64,000 bases of DNA from Raineyella sp034933565 (GCF_034933565.1 NZ_JAYFNG010000011.1:1-64000); one strand, 5' to 3'. Positions 33,833 through 43,206 are shown, numbered from the stretch's first letter. Notes: a model not told the origin generated them from the sequence alone. Translations and numbers: made by a program.

Positions 33833-34179
33833 CCGCGGAGCTCGTCGAGCTGACGCCGGTCCTTCTTGGTCGGCCGGCCGGCGCCGCGGTCCCGGCGGGC
33901 CACGGCGGCGGACAGGTACGCCGGGCGCTCCGGCGAGTGGTCGACGTACGCCTTGACCGCGATCGCGGCGCCGACCCGCTTGGTGATCGGGTCGACCACC
34001 TCGAACTCGCGGTCCCAGCCGGGGCTGCGGACCACCACCCGGTCGCCGGGCCTGACGTCCTGCGCCGGCTTGGCCGGCCTCCCGTTGACCCGTACGTGGC
34101 CGCCCTTGCAGGCATCGCCGGCCATCGTGCGGGTCCGGTAGATCCGCACGGCCCACAGCCAGGAGTCGACACGGGCCAT
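33817..34179 (-). CDS. S4-domain RNA-binding protein (Hsp15-like)
   Basis: 120 residues. The N-terminal S4 domain (MARVDSWLWAVRIYRTRTMA ... GGHVRVNGRPAKPAQDVRPGD) matches the Hsp15/YrfH group, which in E. coli binds 50S subunits carrying stalled peptidyl-tRNA. The basic C-terminus (RPTKKDRRQLDELRGRHGF) is usual for this family. The ATG at 34179 is chosen because the S4 signature starts there; a longer upstream frame is not conserved-looking. The end of the gene lies in a tandem duplication. The 182 bp upstream show no gene. Confidence 0.88.
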   Translation of the reverse strand: MARVDSWLWAVRIYRTRTMAGDACKGGHVRVNGRPAKPAQDVRPGDRVVVRSPGWDREFEVVDPITKRVGAAIAVKAYVDHSPERPAYLSAAVARRDRGAGRPTKKDRRQLDELRGRHGF

Positions 34180-34361
34180 GGACGGCTCCTCTCGTCCGGG
34201 GGGCCGACGGGCTGGTCCCGACGGCCGGACACGCCGGCGCGATCCGGTGATCGAGCCATCGTAGCGCTCGGTGCTCGGGGGCGCGGTCGATGCTGGTGCC
34301 GGTGGCGACCCCGGTGAGCGGGCGCGCGGGGCTCGGCACGGGGGACGCGGAGCGCCGGGCC

Positions 34362-34985
34362 TCAGCAGCCCCGGATGAACTGGGCCTTCACCCATGCCCC
34401 GGACTGGTAGGCGAACTCCCCGAGCCAGCCCACGATCGTCTGCCGGCGGGGATAGTCCCACACGCTCACCTGCGCGGGCACGCAGCGCTCCATCAGCATC
34501 CGGGTCCGGGCGACGTGGGCGGTGCTGGTGAAGACCGCCACGTGGGTCCAGCCGTGTTCACGCACCTGCTCGGCCAGCAGGCGGGCCTCACCCCGGGTGG
34601 TGTACGGATCGGGGATGACGCAGGTGACCACGTAGCCGGCGCGCTGCTCGCCGCAGTCCGGCGGGAAATAGGACGTCCCGGCGGGGTCGAGCGACCGGGT
34701 GGCCAGGAACACCGGGGCCACCCCTTCGTCACCGCGGGCCAGCGCCTCGGGCCAGCGGGTCTCCACCGGGCCGATGACGTACATCGCGTCGACGTGCTCG
34801 ACCGGGTCGATCCGCGGGTGGGCGACGTAGCGGATGCACAGGCCCAGCCACACGCCCACCAGGACCAGCCCGAGCCCGACCAGCACCAGGACCGTACGGC
34901 CCCACCGCCGGCGCCGGGGCACCGCCCGACGGGGCGGGGACGTCGGCCCGTCCGGCGACGTCGGGGCGGGCCGCCGGACACCCAT
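34362..34985 (-). CDS. DUF218/YdcF-SanA-like membrane protein
   Basis: 207 residues. A basic, proline-rich N-terminus is followed by one transmembrane helix (about 30-50) and an external domain of the DUF218 type (AMYVIGPVETRWPEA ... TTRGEARLLAEQVREHGWTHVAVFTSTAHVARTRM). Members include SanA and ElyC, which affect envelope integrity and lipid-carrier use in E. coli. Two Cys pairs in the external part could form disulfides. It overlaps the stop of the rmlCD gene by one base (TGATG), which ties it to the rhamnose operon. Confidence 0.8.
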   Translation of the reverse strand: MGVRRPAPTSPDGPTSPPRRAVPRRRRWGRTVLVLVGLGLVLVGVWLGLCIRYVAHPRIDPVEHVDAMYVIGPVETRWPEALARGDEGVAPVFLATRSLDPAGTSYFPPDCGEQRAGYVVTCVIPDPYTTRGEARLLAEQVREHGWTHVAVFTSTAHVARTRMLMERCVPAQVSVWDYPRRQTIVGWLGEFAYQSGAWVKAQFIRGC

Positions 34986-36391
34986 CAGTCCGCCCGGGTC
35001 AGCTCGGCCAGGTACGCCCGCAACGACTCCGCGACCGGTCGGGGGGTGAACCCGGTGGCGGCGATCTTGTCGAGGGACAGCGCGCTGTGCTGCGGACGGG
35101 GAGCGGTCTGCTTGCCGGCGGCGTACGTGGCGGTGGAGACCGGGGTGACGTCGGCCCGGGGGCGGCCACACAGCTCGTAGACGTCGGCGGCGATGTCGGC
35201 CCAGGACTGGACGGGCCCCGCACCGGTGAGGTGGTAGGTGCCGTACGCCGGCCGGCCGGCCAGCAGGTGGACGATGCCGGCGGCGAGCTCGTCGGTGAAC
35301 GTGAGGCGTCCGTACTGGTCGTCGACCACGGTGGGCGTGACGCCCCTGGCCGCGAGGCCGGCCATGGTCGCGACGAAGTTCGGGCCGTCGCCGATCACCC
35401 AGCTGGTCCGCACCAGATAGTGCCGCGGCACGGTCGTGACCAGCGCCTCGCCGGCCGCCTTGGTCTGCCCGTACACGCCGAGCGGGCTGACCGGCTCGTC
35501 CTCGTCGTGCCACGGCGCGGTGCCGTCGAAGACGTAGTCGGAGGAGACGTGTACCAGCGTCAGCCGGTGCTCGGTCGCGACGCTCGCCAATCGGCCGACC
35601 GCAGTGACGTTCGCGGCCCAGGCATCGCGGCGCCCCTGGGGTGTCTCGGCGGCGTCGACCTCGGTGTAGGCGGCGGCGTTGATCACCGTGTCGTAGTCGG
35701 CCCACCGCACCGTGTCGTACGCACCCGGGTCGGTGACGTCGAACCGGTCACGCCCCCAGGCCTCCGCCTCGGGCAGGGCCGTGGTGAGGGCGCGGCCGAG
35801 CTGGCCGTTGGCGCCGAGGACCAGCGTGCGGCGCGGCGGCATCGCCACCACGTCGGCCAGCAGCGGGTGGTGCCGGTCGGCGTCGGAGATCTCGGCATCC
35901 GCCAGCGGGATCGGCCACCCGATGGCCAGCTGCGGGTCGGCCAGGTTGACGTAGGTGTACGAGGCCCGTGCCTGCGGGCTCCAGTGGTCGTTGACCAGAT
36001 AGGAGTACGCGGTGGCCGGCTCGAGGGTCTGGTAGGAGTTCGCCACCCCGCGCGGCACGAACACCGCGGTGTCGGGGGCCAGCTCGACCGTCACCACGGT
36101 GCCGAACGAGGCGCCGGCCCGCAGATCGACCCAGGCCCCGAACGCCCGCCCGGTGGCGACCGACACCAGCTTGTCCCACGGCTCGGCGTGGATCCCCCTG
36201 GTCACCCCGACCTGCGGATTGAACGACACGTTGTTCTGCACCGGACCGAAGTCCGGCAGCCCCAGCGTGGTCATCTTCTCCCGCTGCCAGTTCTCCTTGA
36301 ACCAGCCCCGGGCATCGCCGTGGACCTGCAGATCGATCACCAACAGCCCCGGGATCGCCGTCCCGCGGATGCCCAACTCCCCCACCGTCAT
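34985..36391 (-). CDS. Fused dTDP-4-dehydrorhamnose 3,5-epimerase/reductase (RmlC-RmlD)
   Basis: 468 residues. The N-terminal ~185 residues are an RmlC-type cupin (GDARGWFKENWQREKM, VTRGIHAEPWDKLVSV with the catalytic His), and from about residue 188 an RmlD-type SDR begins (TLVLGANGQLGRAL, VHVSSDYVFDG, GVYGQTKAAGE with YxxxK). Together they turn dTDP-4-keto-6-deoxyglucose into dTDP-L-rhamnose. Such fusions are known in actinobacteria. The ATG at 36391 is only one base from GGGAGG; a GTG two codons in (36385) has better ribosome spacing and could be the true start. rmlB is 19 bp upstream; rmlA is not in this window. Confidence 0.93.
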   Translation of the reverse strand: MTVGELGIRGTAIPGLLVIDLQVHGDARGWFKENWQREKMTTLGLPDFGPVQNNVSFNPQVGVTRGIHAEPWDKLVSVATGRAFGAWVDLRAGASFGTVVTVELAPDTAVFVPRGVANSYQTLEPATAYSYLVNDHWSPQARASYTYVNLADPQLAIGWPIPLADAEISDADRHHPLLADVVAMPPRRTLVLGANGQLGRALTTALPEAEAWGRDRFDVTDPGAYDTVRWADYDTVINAAAYTEVDAAETPQGRRDAWAANVTAVGRLASVATEHRLTLVHVSSDYVFDGTAPWHDEDEPVSPLGVYGQTKAAGEALVTTVPRHYLVRTSWVIGDGPNFVATMAGLAARGVTPTVVDDQYGRLTFTDELAAGIVHLLAGRPAYGTYHLTGAGPVQSWADIAADVYELCGRPRADVTPVSTATYAAGKQTAPRPQHSALSLDKIAATGFTPRPVAESLRAYLAELTRAD

Positions 36392-36410
36392 ACCTCCCTG
36401 GGTCGATCCG

Positions 36411-37409
36411 TCACTGGCCCCGGGCGGCATAGCCGGCCTCGACCGCCGCCTTCTGCGGACGCCACCACGCCTCATGGGCCTCGTACCAGGCGATCGTCGC
36501 CGCCAGCCCCGCCTCGAAATCGCGGTACGCCGGCTGCCAGCCGAGCTCGTCACGCAGCTTCGAGGAGTCGATCGCATAGCGCAGGTCATGGCCCGAGCGG
36601 TCGGCGACATGGTCGTACGCATCGGCCGGCCGGCCCATCAGCCGCAGGATCGTCTCGATCACGGTCCGATTGTCCTTCTCACCGTCGGCACCGATCAGGT
36701 AGGTCTGCCCGATCCGGCCGCGCTCGATGATCGCCAGCACCGCCGCATTGTGGTCCTCGACATGGATCCAGTCACGTACGTTCACCCCCGCCCCGTAGAG
36801 CTTCGGCCGGCCGCCGTCGAGGATGTTGGTGATCTGGCGCGGGATGAACTTCTCCACGTGCTGGTAGGGCCCGTAGTTGTTCGAGCAATTGCTCAGGGTC
36901 GCCGCGACCCCGAACGAGCGCACCCACGCCCGGACCAGATGATCCGAGCCCGCCTTCGACGCCGAGTACGGGCTGGACGGCCGGTACGGGGTGTCCGGGG
37001 TGAACTTCGCCGGATCGTCCAGCTCCAGATCCCCGTACACCTCATCGGTCGAGATGTGGTGCAGCCGTACGTCGTGGCGCCGGCACGCCTCCAGCAACGT
37101 GAACGTGCCGACCAGGTTGGTCCGGATGAACGGCGACGGATCACGCAGAGAGTTGTCGTTGTGCGATTCCGCGGCGAAGTGCACCACCACGTCCGCGCCG
37201 GCGACCAGATCCTCCACCAGGCCCGCATCCGCGATGTCACCCTGCACGAACGTCAGCCGGTCGCCCAGCAGCCCTGCCAACGAGTCCTTGTTACCCGCGT
37301 ACGTCAACGCATCGAGCACCGTCACCTGATGATCGGTCGTCGCCAGCACCTGATGCACGAAGTTCGACCCGATGAACCCCGCGCCCCCCGTCACCAGATA
37401 CCTGCTCAC
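36411..37409 (-). CDS. rmlB: dTDP-glucose 4,6-dehydratase
   Basis: 332 residues. An extended SDR that makes dTDP-4-keto-6-deoxy-glucose. The NAD motif is TGGAGFIG (8-15); the family blocks VVHFAAESHNDNS, HISTDEVYGDL with the catalytic Thr-Asp-Glu, YSASKAGSDHL (YxxxK), and SNNYGPYQ are all present. Length is normal. It is first in the rmlB-rmlCD-DUF218 run. Confidence 0.96.
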   Translation of the reverse strand: MSRYLVTGGAGFIGSNFVHQVLATTDHQVTVLDALTYAGNKDSLAGLLGDRLTFVQGDIADAGLVEDLVAGADVVVHFAAESHNDNSLRDPSPFIRTNLVGTFTLLEACRRHDVRLHHISTDEVYGDLELDDPAKFTPDTPYRPSSPYSASKAGSDHLVRAWVRSFGVAATLSNCSNNYGPYQHVEKFIPRQITNILDGGRPKLYGAGVNVRDWIHVEDHNAAVLAIIERGRIGQTYLIGADGEKDNRTVIETILRLMGRPADAYDHVADRSGHDLRYAIDSSKLRDELGWQPAYRDFEAGLAATIAWYEAHEAWWRPQKAAVEAGYAARGQ

Positions 37410-37511
37410 GCTCTCTCCTCCTGTCGAGCGGCGACCGGCGTCTGAGCACGGCCACCGGACGGCACCTTACCGATGGATGGGCCGACACTCCCACTGCTGG
37501 GCCGAGCAGGA

Positions 37512-38234
37512 TCAACCGATCGGCCCGGGTGGCCAAGCCTTCGCCGCCACTTTGCCGGTGACCTGCTCAACGTGGACGAAGTGGGCGCAGTCCACAGCGG
37601 GAGCCGCCGTGCGGCAGTCGGTGAGGGAATCGGCCGAGTTCGACCGGTGATCTCCCAGAAGCAGCAGCTCGTCGGGTGGCACCTGCACTGTCGGGAAGCA
37701 GCGGGGCGAGCGCGGTGTCGTACTGCAGTCGAACTGCCCGGGGCGGAAATCGATGTCCTGATAGACATAGGGCTCATCGATCGCGTGCCCGTTGACGACG
37801 ACATGACCGGAGGCATCGCAGCAGCCCACCCGGTCACCGCCCACGCCGATGACCCGCTTCACGGTGTAGGCCCGACTGCTCGGCCCGATCCCCGTCAGGC
37901 CACCGACGAACCGCGCCACCCTGACGGCAGGGTCGGCCGACGGCGGCAGGGTCCGGGACTCCCACGTGCTGCCGTGGGCGAAGGCGACGACATCACCACG
38001 CGCCGGCGCGCCGAACAGATAGGGCAGTGGGGATGCGAGGACCCGGTCCCCCACCCCCAGCGTCTGCTCCATCGAGCCCGACGACACCTGGTGCAGCCGC
38101 ACCACGAAGGCCTGAAGGAGCGACAGGACGGCAACCGCCACCACCAGGTCCGCCAACCCCACCAACCAGGTGGGACGTCGCGCCGAACGACGACGGTGTG
38201 AGGCACGACGGTGTGAGGGCCGACGGTCAGTCAC
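37512..38234 (-). CDS. lepB: Type I signal peptidase
   Basis: 240 residues. A basic N-terminus and one transmembrane helix (about 23-45) precede the catalytic Ser54 in SSGSMEQTL and the general base Lys126 in TVKRVIGVGGD. It also has the later GDHRSNSADS block. Cys pairs (CC at 138-139, and others after residue 165) are not usual in LepB and may form disulfides outside the cell. It lies 52 bp downstream of a small secreted protein on the same strand, which suggests that protein is its main substrate. Confidence 0.92.
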   Translation of the reverse strand: MTDRRPSHRRASHRRRSARRPTWLVGLADLVVAVAVLSLLQAFVVRLHQVSSGSMEQTLGVGDRVLASPLPYLFGAPARGDVVAFAHGSTWESRTLPPSADPAVRVARFVGGLTGIGPSSRAYTVKRVIGVGGDRVGCCDASGHVVVNGHAIDEPYVYQDIDFRPGQFDCSTTPRSPRCFPTVQVPPDELLLLGDHRSNSADSLTDCRTAAPAVDCAHFVHVEQVTGKVAAKAWPPGPIG

Positions 38235-38286
38235 CGCCGGCCCTCACGCACCGATTCATTCGCCCATCCCGCGGCTCACCGAAAAG

Positions 38287-38781
38287 CTAGACGGTGCAGT
38301 TGACGCAGGGCGGGGTCTGGGCGGTATTGATCGAGGTCGTGCCGGTGCCGCTCTGGCCGTCGGTCGACGTGTAGCTCCAGTTGAGCGCGCCGGTGATCGA
38401 CGACTGCTGACTGTTGTCCTGCAGGTTGAGGTTCAGGACGACATCCTTGCAGCCCTTGGAGGCCAGCGTGAAGGACGCCGGGTTCGGGGTGAACTGGGTC
38501 GACACGCCATTGAACGTGAGATACGCCGGCGTGGTGATCGTCACGGTGATGGACACAGTCGAGTTGTTGCAGATCCGCAGCGGCTGCAGGTAGCCCTTGG
38601 ACCACTGCGGAGCACAGGAGTTACCGGGCAGCTTGCACGCCGAGCCCGCCTGGGAGACGGTGACGATCGGCGAAGCAGCGATTTTCGGAGCTGCCGACGC
38701 GACAGCGACGGCCGGGACGGCCCAAGCCACACCCTTGGTCACTGCGCGACGAGAGATGCGTGGGTGGGTATCAGAAGTCAT
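38287..38781 (-). CDS. Small secreted Cys-rich protein, Tat-like signal
   Basis: 164 residues; I do not recognise a family. The N-terminus SRRAVTKGVAWAVPAVAVASA looks like a Tat-type signal (SRRxVxK) or a strong Sec signal, with cleavage expected at about residue 30-38. The mature part is rich in Ser, Thr and Asn, mostly predicted beta (VSITVTITTPAYLTF, FTLASKG, VVLNLNLQDN) and has six Cys (49, 56, 71, 111, 159, 162). It could be a surface-appendage or matrix subunit, since it is paired with its own signal peptidase inside a polysaccharide locus. A longer ATG start (38793) is possible. Confidence 0.8.
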   Translation of the reverse strand: MTSDTHPRISRRAVTKGVAWAVPAVAVASAAPKIAASPIVTVSQAGSACKLPGNSCAPQWSKGYLQPLRICNNSTVSITVTITTPAYLTFNGVSTQFTPNPASFTLASKGCKDVVLNLNLQDNSQQSSITGALNWSYTSTDGQSGTGTTSINTAQTPPCVNCTV

Positions 38782-38963
38782 AGCGGCCCCCATATCGTGT
38801 CGAGACGCTGTGAGGCTAGCAGACCCGAGGTCTGCCCGGCAAAGGTTCGATCCCGACTTCTTACCCGGCAGTCGACCTGGCCGGACCCCGTCGGGGTTTC
38901 CTGTCATCCGACGGATCTGCCGGCGAGGCCCGTCGTTCCGTTCTGTGATCCACCCCGGGTGCT

Positions 38964-40019
38964 TCAGGCGCCCACAGTCGCCCACACCCGGGCATGACCC
39001 GCCGCACTCGTCTCCCAGGTGAATCGACGGGCTCGGCGCCGGCCGGAGTCGACGATCGGCCCGAGGGCCGCGTCGCCGCTGGTCGCGAAGATGATGCCCT
39101 CTGCAAGCTCATCCGGGGTGGGCTCCACCAAGATGCCTCCGTCCCCGACCACCTCGGGCAGCGAACTGGTCCGGGCCGCCACCACCGGCACGCCTGCGGC
39201 CATCCCCTCCAGCGCCGGGAGCCCGAACCCCTCGTACCGCGAGGGGACGACCACCGCCGCAGCCGCCGCGATCAGGCCCGGGACAGTCGTATCCGGCACC
39301 CGACCGACCAGGCGGACTCCCGGCATGCCGCCGAACAGTTCGGTCCGCCGGGGGTGTTCGGGGCCCGACAGCACCAGGGTGAGGTCCGGGCGGGAGCTGT
39401 GCACCTTGGGCCAGGCCGCCGCCAGCCCGTCGAGGTTCTTCCGCCGCGAGGCGCCGCCGGCGGTCAGCACGTACGGCCCGGTCACGCCGAGCTCCGTCAG
39501 CCGATCGTGGCCCAACGGCTCTGCCCGGAAGAAGCGGTCGTCGACGCCGTTGTGGACGACGTACGGGTCGGCGATCCCGAGCAGGTCGACCGCCTCCTGG
39601 GCGCTGAACCGCGACACGCAGATCACCGCGTCCGCCCGGCGGGCCTCCTCCGCAGCGGCCGCGACCGGAGCGGACTCGTCGGGGAACCGCCACGACACCA
39701 CGTCATGCAGCGTGATGACATCAGCACCGGGCGCCGGTGGCAGCTCGAGGTTCATCCGGTGCACCACGGCGCCGCGCGGGTAGATCGACCGGCCGAGCAC
39801 CCGGCGGGCAGCGGGTGAGGCGTGGGTGAGCCAGCCCATCGGCAGGCGCCGGTTACCGGGGAGGGGTGAACGGAGCGAACGGGCGATCGTACGATCCACG
39901 GTCCAGCCCGGCTCCAGCGCCTCCAGTGCGGCGGCTGCTCGGGAGGCGATCTCCTCCTGGTACACCTGGGCCCCCATCGGTGCGTCGGTGGCCAGTGTGG
40001 CGATGCTCAGGTGTGGCAC
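38964..40019 (-). CDS. Glycosyltransferase family 4
   Basis: 351 residues from a GTG with a GGAGC ribosome site at good spacing. GT-B fold: a VHRMNLELPPAP and VITLHDVVSWRFPDE acceptor half, then LTAGGASRRKNLDGL, and the EX7E motif in SRYEGFGLPALEGMAAG. The LHDVVSWRFPD segment is typical of WbnH/mannosyltransferase-B-like enzymes. Donor and acceptor cannot be told. It is divergent from the next glycosyltransferase over 133 bp that should hold both promoters. Confidence 0.88.
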   Translation of the reverse strand: MPHLSIATLATDAPMGAQVYQEEIASRAAAALEALEPGWTVDRTIARSLRSPLPGNRRLPMGWLTHASPAARRVLGRSIYPRGAVVHRMNLELPPAPGADVITLHDVVSWRFPDESAPVAAAAEEARRADAVICVSRFSAQEAVDLLGIADPYVVHNGVDDRFFRAEPLGHDRLTELGVTGPYVLTAGGASRRKNLDGLAAAWPKVHSSRPDLTLVLSGPEHPRRTELFGGMPGVRLVGRVPDTTVPGLIAAAAAVVVPSRYEGFGLPALEGMAAGVPVVAARTSSLPEVVGDGGILVEPTPDELAEGIIFATSGDAALGPIVDSGRRRARRFTWETSAAGHARVWATVGA

Positions 40020-40152
40020 AGGGCGGGCTCCGAGGAGATGCTGCCGGACCTGCCGCAAGGAAGGTCGTACGGATGTCTCGCCTATGATGACACGGATCCA
40101 TGGCACGGATCCCGCTCGCCGACCGCGACACCATGGGGGGAGGTTCAGCTCG

Positions 40153-41328
40153 GTGGCACGACGTGTAGCGCTCATCTCCTCCAGTTACCACCCCTATCCG
40201 GGGGGTGTGGAGGAACACACCCGCAACGTGGCGCGCGAACTGCACGACCGTGGTCACGCCGTCCAGGTCTGGACCGTCGACCGGGGCGAGCACCTCGGTG
40301 AGCGCACCGTCGACGGCATCGTCGTCCGGCACCTGCCGACACCGCTGCCGGCCGCCTCACCGCGCGGGGTGGCGCACTTCACCGCAGCGGCCCTCCCGGC
40401 CTGGGCCGCCTGGCGCCGGGCCCAGCGGGACTTTCATCCCGACGTGCTGCACGTCCAGTGCTTCGGCCCCAACGGGGCGTACGCCTGGGCGCTGCACCGG
40501 GTGACGGGGGTCCCCCTGATCGTCAGCGCGCACGGGGAGACCTTCATGGACGAGGACGACGTCTTCACCCGGTCGCGTCTGATGCGCTGGAGCCTGCGGC
40601 GCGCGATCCGGGACGCCGTCGTGGTGACCGGGTGCTCGCAACTGGTGCTCGACGATCTGTCCACCCGGTTCGGCCTGGACCGGCAGGGGGTCGTCGTTCC
40701 GAACGGTGTGGATCTGCAGGAGGCCGATCGGCTCGGCATCGGCCCGTTCCCCCGGGACCCGGATCGGCCTGCGACCGTCTTCGCGGTGGCACGGGCCGTC
40801 CGGGTCAAGGGCCTGGACCTGCTCATCCGTGCCTTCGCCGCAGCCGTCCTCCCACCCCGGACCCGCCTGGTGATCGGCGGCGACGGCCCGGAGCTGGCGG
40901 GCCTCACGGCGCTCGCGGACGGACTCGGGATCGGCGCACAGGTCGACTTCCTCGGCCGCCGGGATCGTTCCCAGGTGATCGAGGCGATGGCCGGCGCGGA
41001 CCTGATCGTGGTGCCGAGCCGGATCGAGGCCTTCGGCATCGTGGTGCTGGAAGCGTGGCGCAGCGGGACCGCGCTGCTCGCCACCTCCCACGGCGGCCCG
41101 GCAGACCTCATCACCGACGGGGTGGACGGGATCCTCGTCGATCCCGAGGACCGAGAGGGGTTCGCCACGACGCTGTCGGCCCTATTGTCGGACCGAGCCA
41201 CGCTGGACCGTCTCGGTGCCACGGGACGGCGCACGGTCGGAGCGTTCACCTGGACCCGGACGGCCGACGACTACGAGGCCGTCTACGACACGGCCCGACA
41301 CAAGGAGAGAGATGGCCGAGAAGCCTGA
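40153..41328 (+). CDS. Glycosyltransferase family 4
   Basis: 391 residues from a GTG after a GGGGGAGG ribosome site. The N-terminal SSYHPYPGGVEEHTRNVARELHDRGH is the usual acceptor-side signature with a Gly-Gly-Val loop, and the nucleotide-sugar side has EX7E in SRIEAFGIVVLEAWRSG. First gene of a four-gene rightward run of transferases. Substrates are unknown. Confidence 0.9.
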   Translation: MARRVALISSSYHPYPGGVEEHTRNVARELHDRGHAVQVWTVDRGEHLGERTVDGIVVRHLPTPLPAASPRGVAHFTAAALPAWAAWRRAQRDFHPDVLHVQCFGPNGAYAWALHRVTGVPLIVSAHGETFMDEDDVFTRSRLMRWSLRRAIRDAVVVTGCSQLVLDDLSTRFGLDRQGVVVPNGVDLQEADRLGIGPFPRDPDRPATVFAVARAVRVKGLDLLIRAFAAAVLPPRTRLVIGGDGPELAGLTALADGLGIGAQVDFLGRRDRSQVIEAMAGADLIVVPSRIEAFGIVVLEAWRSGTALLATSHGGPADLITDGVDGILVDPEDREGFATTLSALLSDRATLDRLGATGRRTVGAFTWTRTADDYEAVYDTARHKERDGREA

Positions 41329-42316
41329 GCCCGCGGCACCGCTGTCCGCCGCCGTGGTCATCGCGACGTACAACCGTCCGGATCGGGTCCGGGACTGCCT
41401 CGACCATCTCGCCCGGCAGTCGACCGCCCCCGACCGTGTCATCGTCGTGGACAGTTCCCCCGACGCCCGTACCGAACGCGTCGTGCGCGATTTCCCGGGG
41501 GTGCTCTACGCCCGCAACCCGATGGGCCGGGGCCGGACGCCGGAGTCACGCCAGATCGGCTACTCGATGACCCGGGAGGACATCGTCGCCTTTCTCGACG
41601 ACGACGCCAATGCCTGGCCCGACTGGCTCGAGCAGCTCCTGGCCCGCTACGACTCACCAGGGATCGGCGGTGTGGGGGGATCCGCCCTCAACGGTGTGCC
41701 CGGTGAGCGGCAGGCCGGGATCGGCTCGATCGGCCTGCTGCTGCCCGACGGCCGGCTGACCGGCAACTTCGCGGCCGATCCCGGGCACGATGTCGACGTC
41801 GACCACCTGCTCGGCGCGAACATGTCGTTCCGGCGCTCGGCCATCGAGGAGATCGGCGGCATCTACGGCGACTATCCCGGCACCTGCCTGCGCGAGGAGA
41901 GCGACCTGGCGTTGCGGATCAGGGCCCGCGGTCATCGGCTCGTCTACACACCCGCCGCGGTGGTCGACCACCTGCCCGGTGAATATGCCAAGGGCAAGCG
42001 GTTCGACCGTCGGTACGTCTTCTACGCCAACCGCAACAGCGTCGTCCTGCTGTCCCGGGTCTACGGAACGGATGCCCCGGTCGTGCGACGGTTCGTGGTC
42101 ACCGCCGCCCGCGAAGTGATCCACGACCTGCGCCGGGCCGCCCGGGGCGCGCTGGCGATCCGCGAGGTGGGGCCCCGCCGCGCCATCCGGACCGTCCTCG
42201 GCGGACTGTCCCGGGGTGGGGTCGTCGCGGCCGGGGTGGTGGCCGGGTTCCCCGCTGCTCGACGCGCCGTGCGCCGCGACCGCGCCCGCCAGTCGGCCAT
42301 GCGTGCGGATGCCTGA
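41312..42316 (+). CDS. Glycosyltransferase family 2
   Basis: 334 residues; ATG with AAGGAGA, overlapping the previous gene by 17 bp. GT-A fold with VVIATYNRPDRVRDCLDHLARQS and the metal-binding acidic cluster FLDDDANAWPDWL. The LLGANMSFRRSAIEEIGG and REESDLALRIRARGHRLVYTP blocks are typical of rhamnosyl- and galactosyltransferases of cell-surface glycans. The C-terminal ~60 residues are basic with a hydrophobic patch that may touch the membrane. Confidence 0.92.
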   Translation: MAEKPEPAAPLSAAVVIATYNRPDRVRDCLDHLARQSTAPDRVIVVDSSPDARTERVVRDFPGVLYARNPMGRGRTPESRQIGYSMTREDIVAFLDDDANAWPDWLEQLLARYDSPGIGGVGGSALNGVPGERQAGIGSIGLLLPDGRLTGNFAADPGHDVDVDHLLGANMSFRRSAIEEIGGIYGDYPGTCLREESDLALRIRARGHRLVYTPAAVVDHLPGEYAKGKRFDRRYVFYANRNSVVLLSRVYGTDAPVVRRFVVTAAREVIHDLRRAARGALAIREVGPRRAIRTVLGGLSRGGVVAAGVVAGFPAARRAVRRDRARQSAMRADA

Positions 42317-43193
42317 GGCCATGTCGGCGCCCCGTGACCTGCGGCTCAACGCCTACGTCCTCGCCGCAGACCCGTGGTGGCTCGAGGAGAGCGTCCGCAG
42401 CTATTACCACCTGGTGGATCGGATCGTCGTGTCGTACGACCAGGATGCGACCTCGTGGACCGGCACCCCGCTCCCGGTGGAGGAGTGCCTCCGCCGCCTG
42501 CGGGCCATCGACGTCGAGGGGAAATGCGACTACCGCCCCGGTCGCTTCGCCCGTCCGGACCACGAGCCCCTGGAGAACGACACCCACCAGCGCACTGTCG
42601 CGCTCGGGCAGGCTTCGGAGGGCTGCGACTGGGTGATCCAGCTCGACACGGACGAGGTGCTGCAGGACCCCGACACCTTCCGGTCCTGCCTGGCGGAGGC
42701 CGCCGGCAGGGGCGCCACCGGGCTGGAGTATCCGTCACGCTACCTGTACGCGCGGACCCCCCACGGGAAGTTCCTCGAGATGTCCTCGCGATGGTGGGGG
42801 ACGATGGGCAACTACCCGGGGCCGGTGGCCGTCGTCGCCGGCACCACGCCCCGACACGCGCGCCAGGCCGAGGTGGATCTCTTCCGGGTCGACTTCTCCC
42901 CCCACAACACCGATCCGCGTCACCCCTTCGACGCCGTCGTCCACCGCGCGGTGTCACCCGACGCCGGCATCCTGCACTACTACTGGGTCCGCAGCGAGGA
43001 GAACATGGTCCGGAAGACGCGCTGGTCGGGTCACGCCGACACGTACTCCCAGCCGAAACGGCTCCATGACTGGCAGTGGCGGATGAAGCATCCGCTGCTG
43101 ACCGTGCTCAGTGCGCCGTTCCAGCCGGTCGACAACCGCTTCCGCCTCACCCGGCTGCCGGCCGAACGCCGGTACTGGGTCGGTGAGTCATGA
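42309..43193 (+). CDS. GT-A glycosyltransferase (GT2/GT92-like)
   Basis: 294 residues; overlaps the previous gene by 8 bp. NAYVLAADPWWLEESVRSYYHLVDRIVVSYD followed by WVIQLDTDEVLQDP supplies the DxD metal motif at the usual distance. A later HYYWVRSEENMVRKTRWSGHA block is characteristic of this group of poorly studied transferases. A second ATG at 42321 is possible. Substrates are unknown. Confidence 0.82.
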   Translation: MPEAMSAPRDLRLNAYVLAADPWWLEESVRSYYHLVDRIVVSYDQDATSWTGTPLPVEECLRRLRAIDVEGKCDYRPGRFARPDHEPLENDTHQRTVALGQASEGCDWVIQLDTDEVLQDPDTFRSCLAEAAGRGATGLEYPSRYLYARTPHGKFLEMSSRWWGTMGNYPGPVAVVAGTTPRHARQAEVDLFRVDFSPHNTDPRHPFDAVVHRAVSPDAGILHYYWVRSEENMVRKTRWSGHADTYSQPKRLHDWQWRMKHPLLTVLSAPFQPVDNRFRLTRLPAERRYWVGES

Positions 43194-43206
43194 CCCTCGG
43201 CAGATC

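Noticed and set aside
41312..41328. Overlap of two transferase genes as a possible frameshifted single gene
   Set aside because: Each side is a complete transferase of a different fold with its own ribosome site, so they are two genes.
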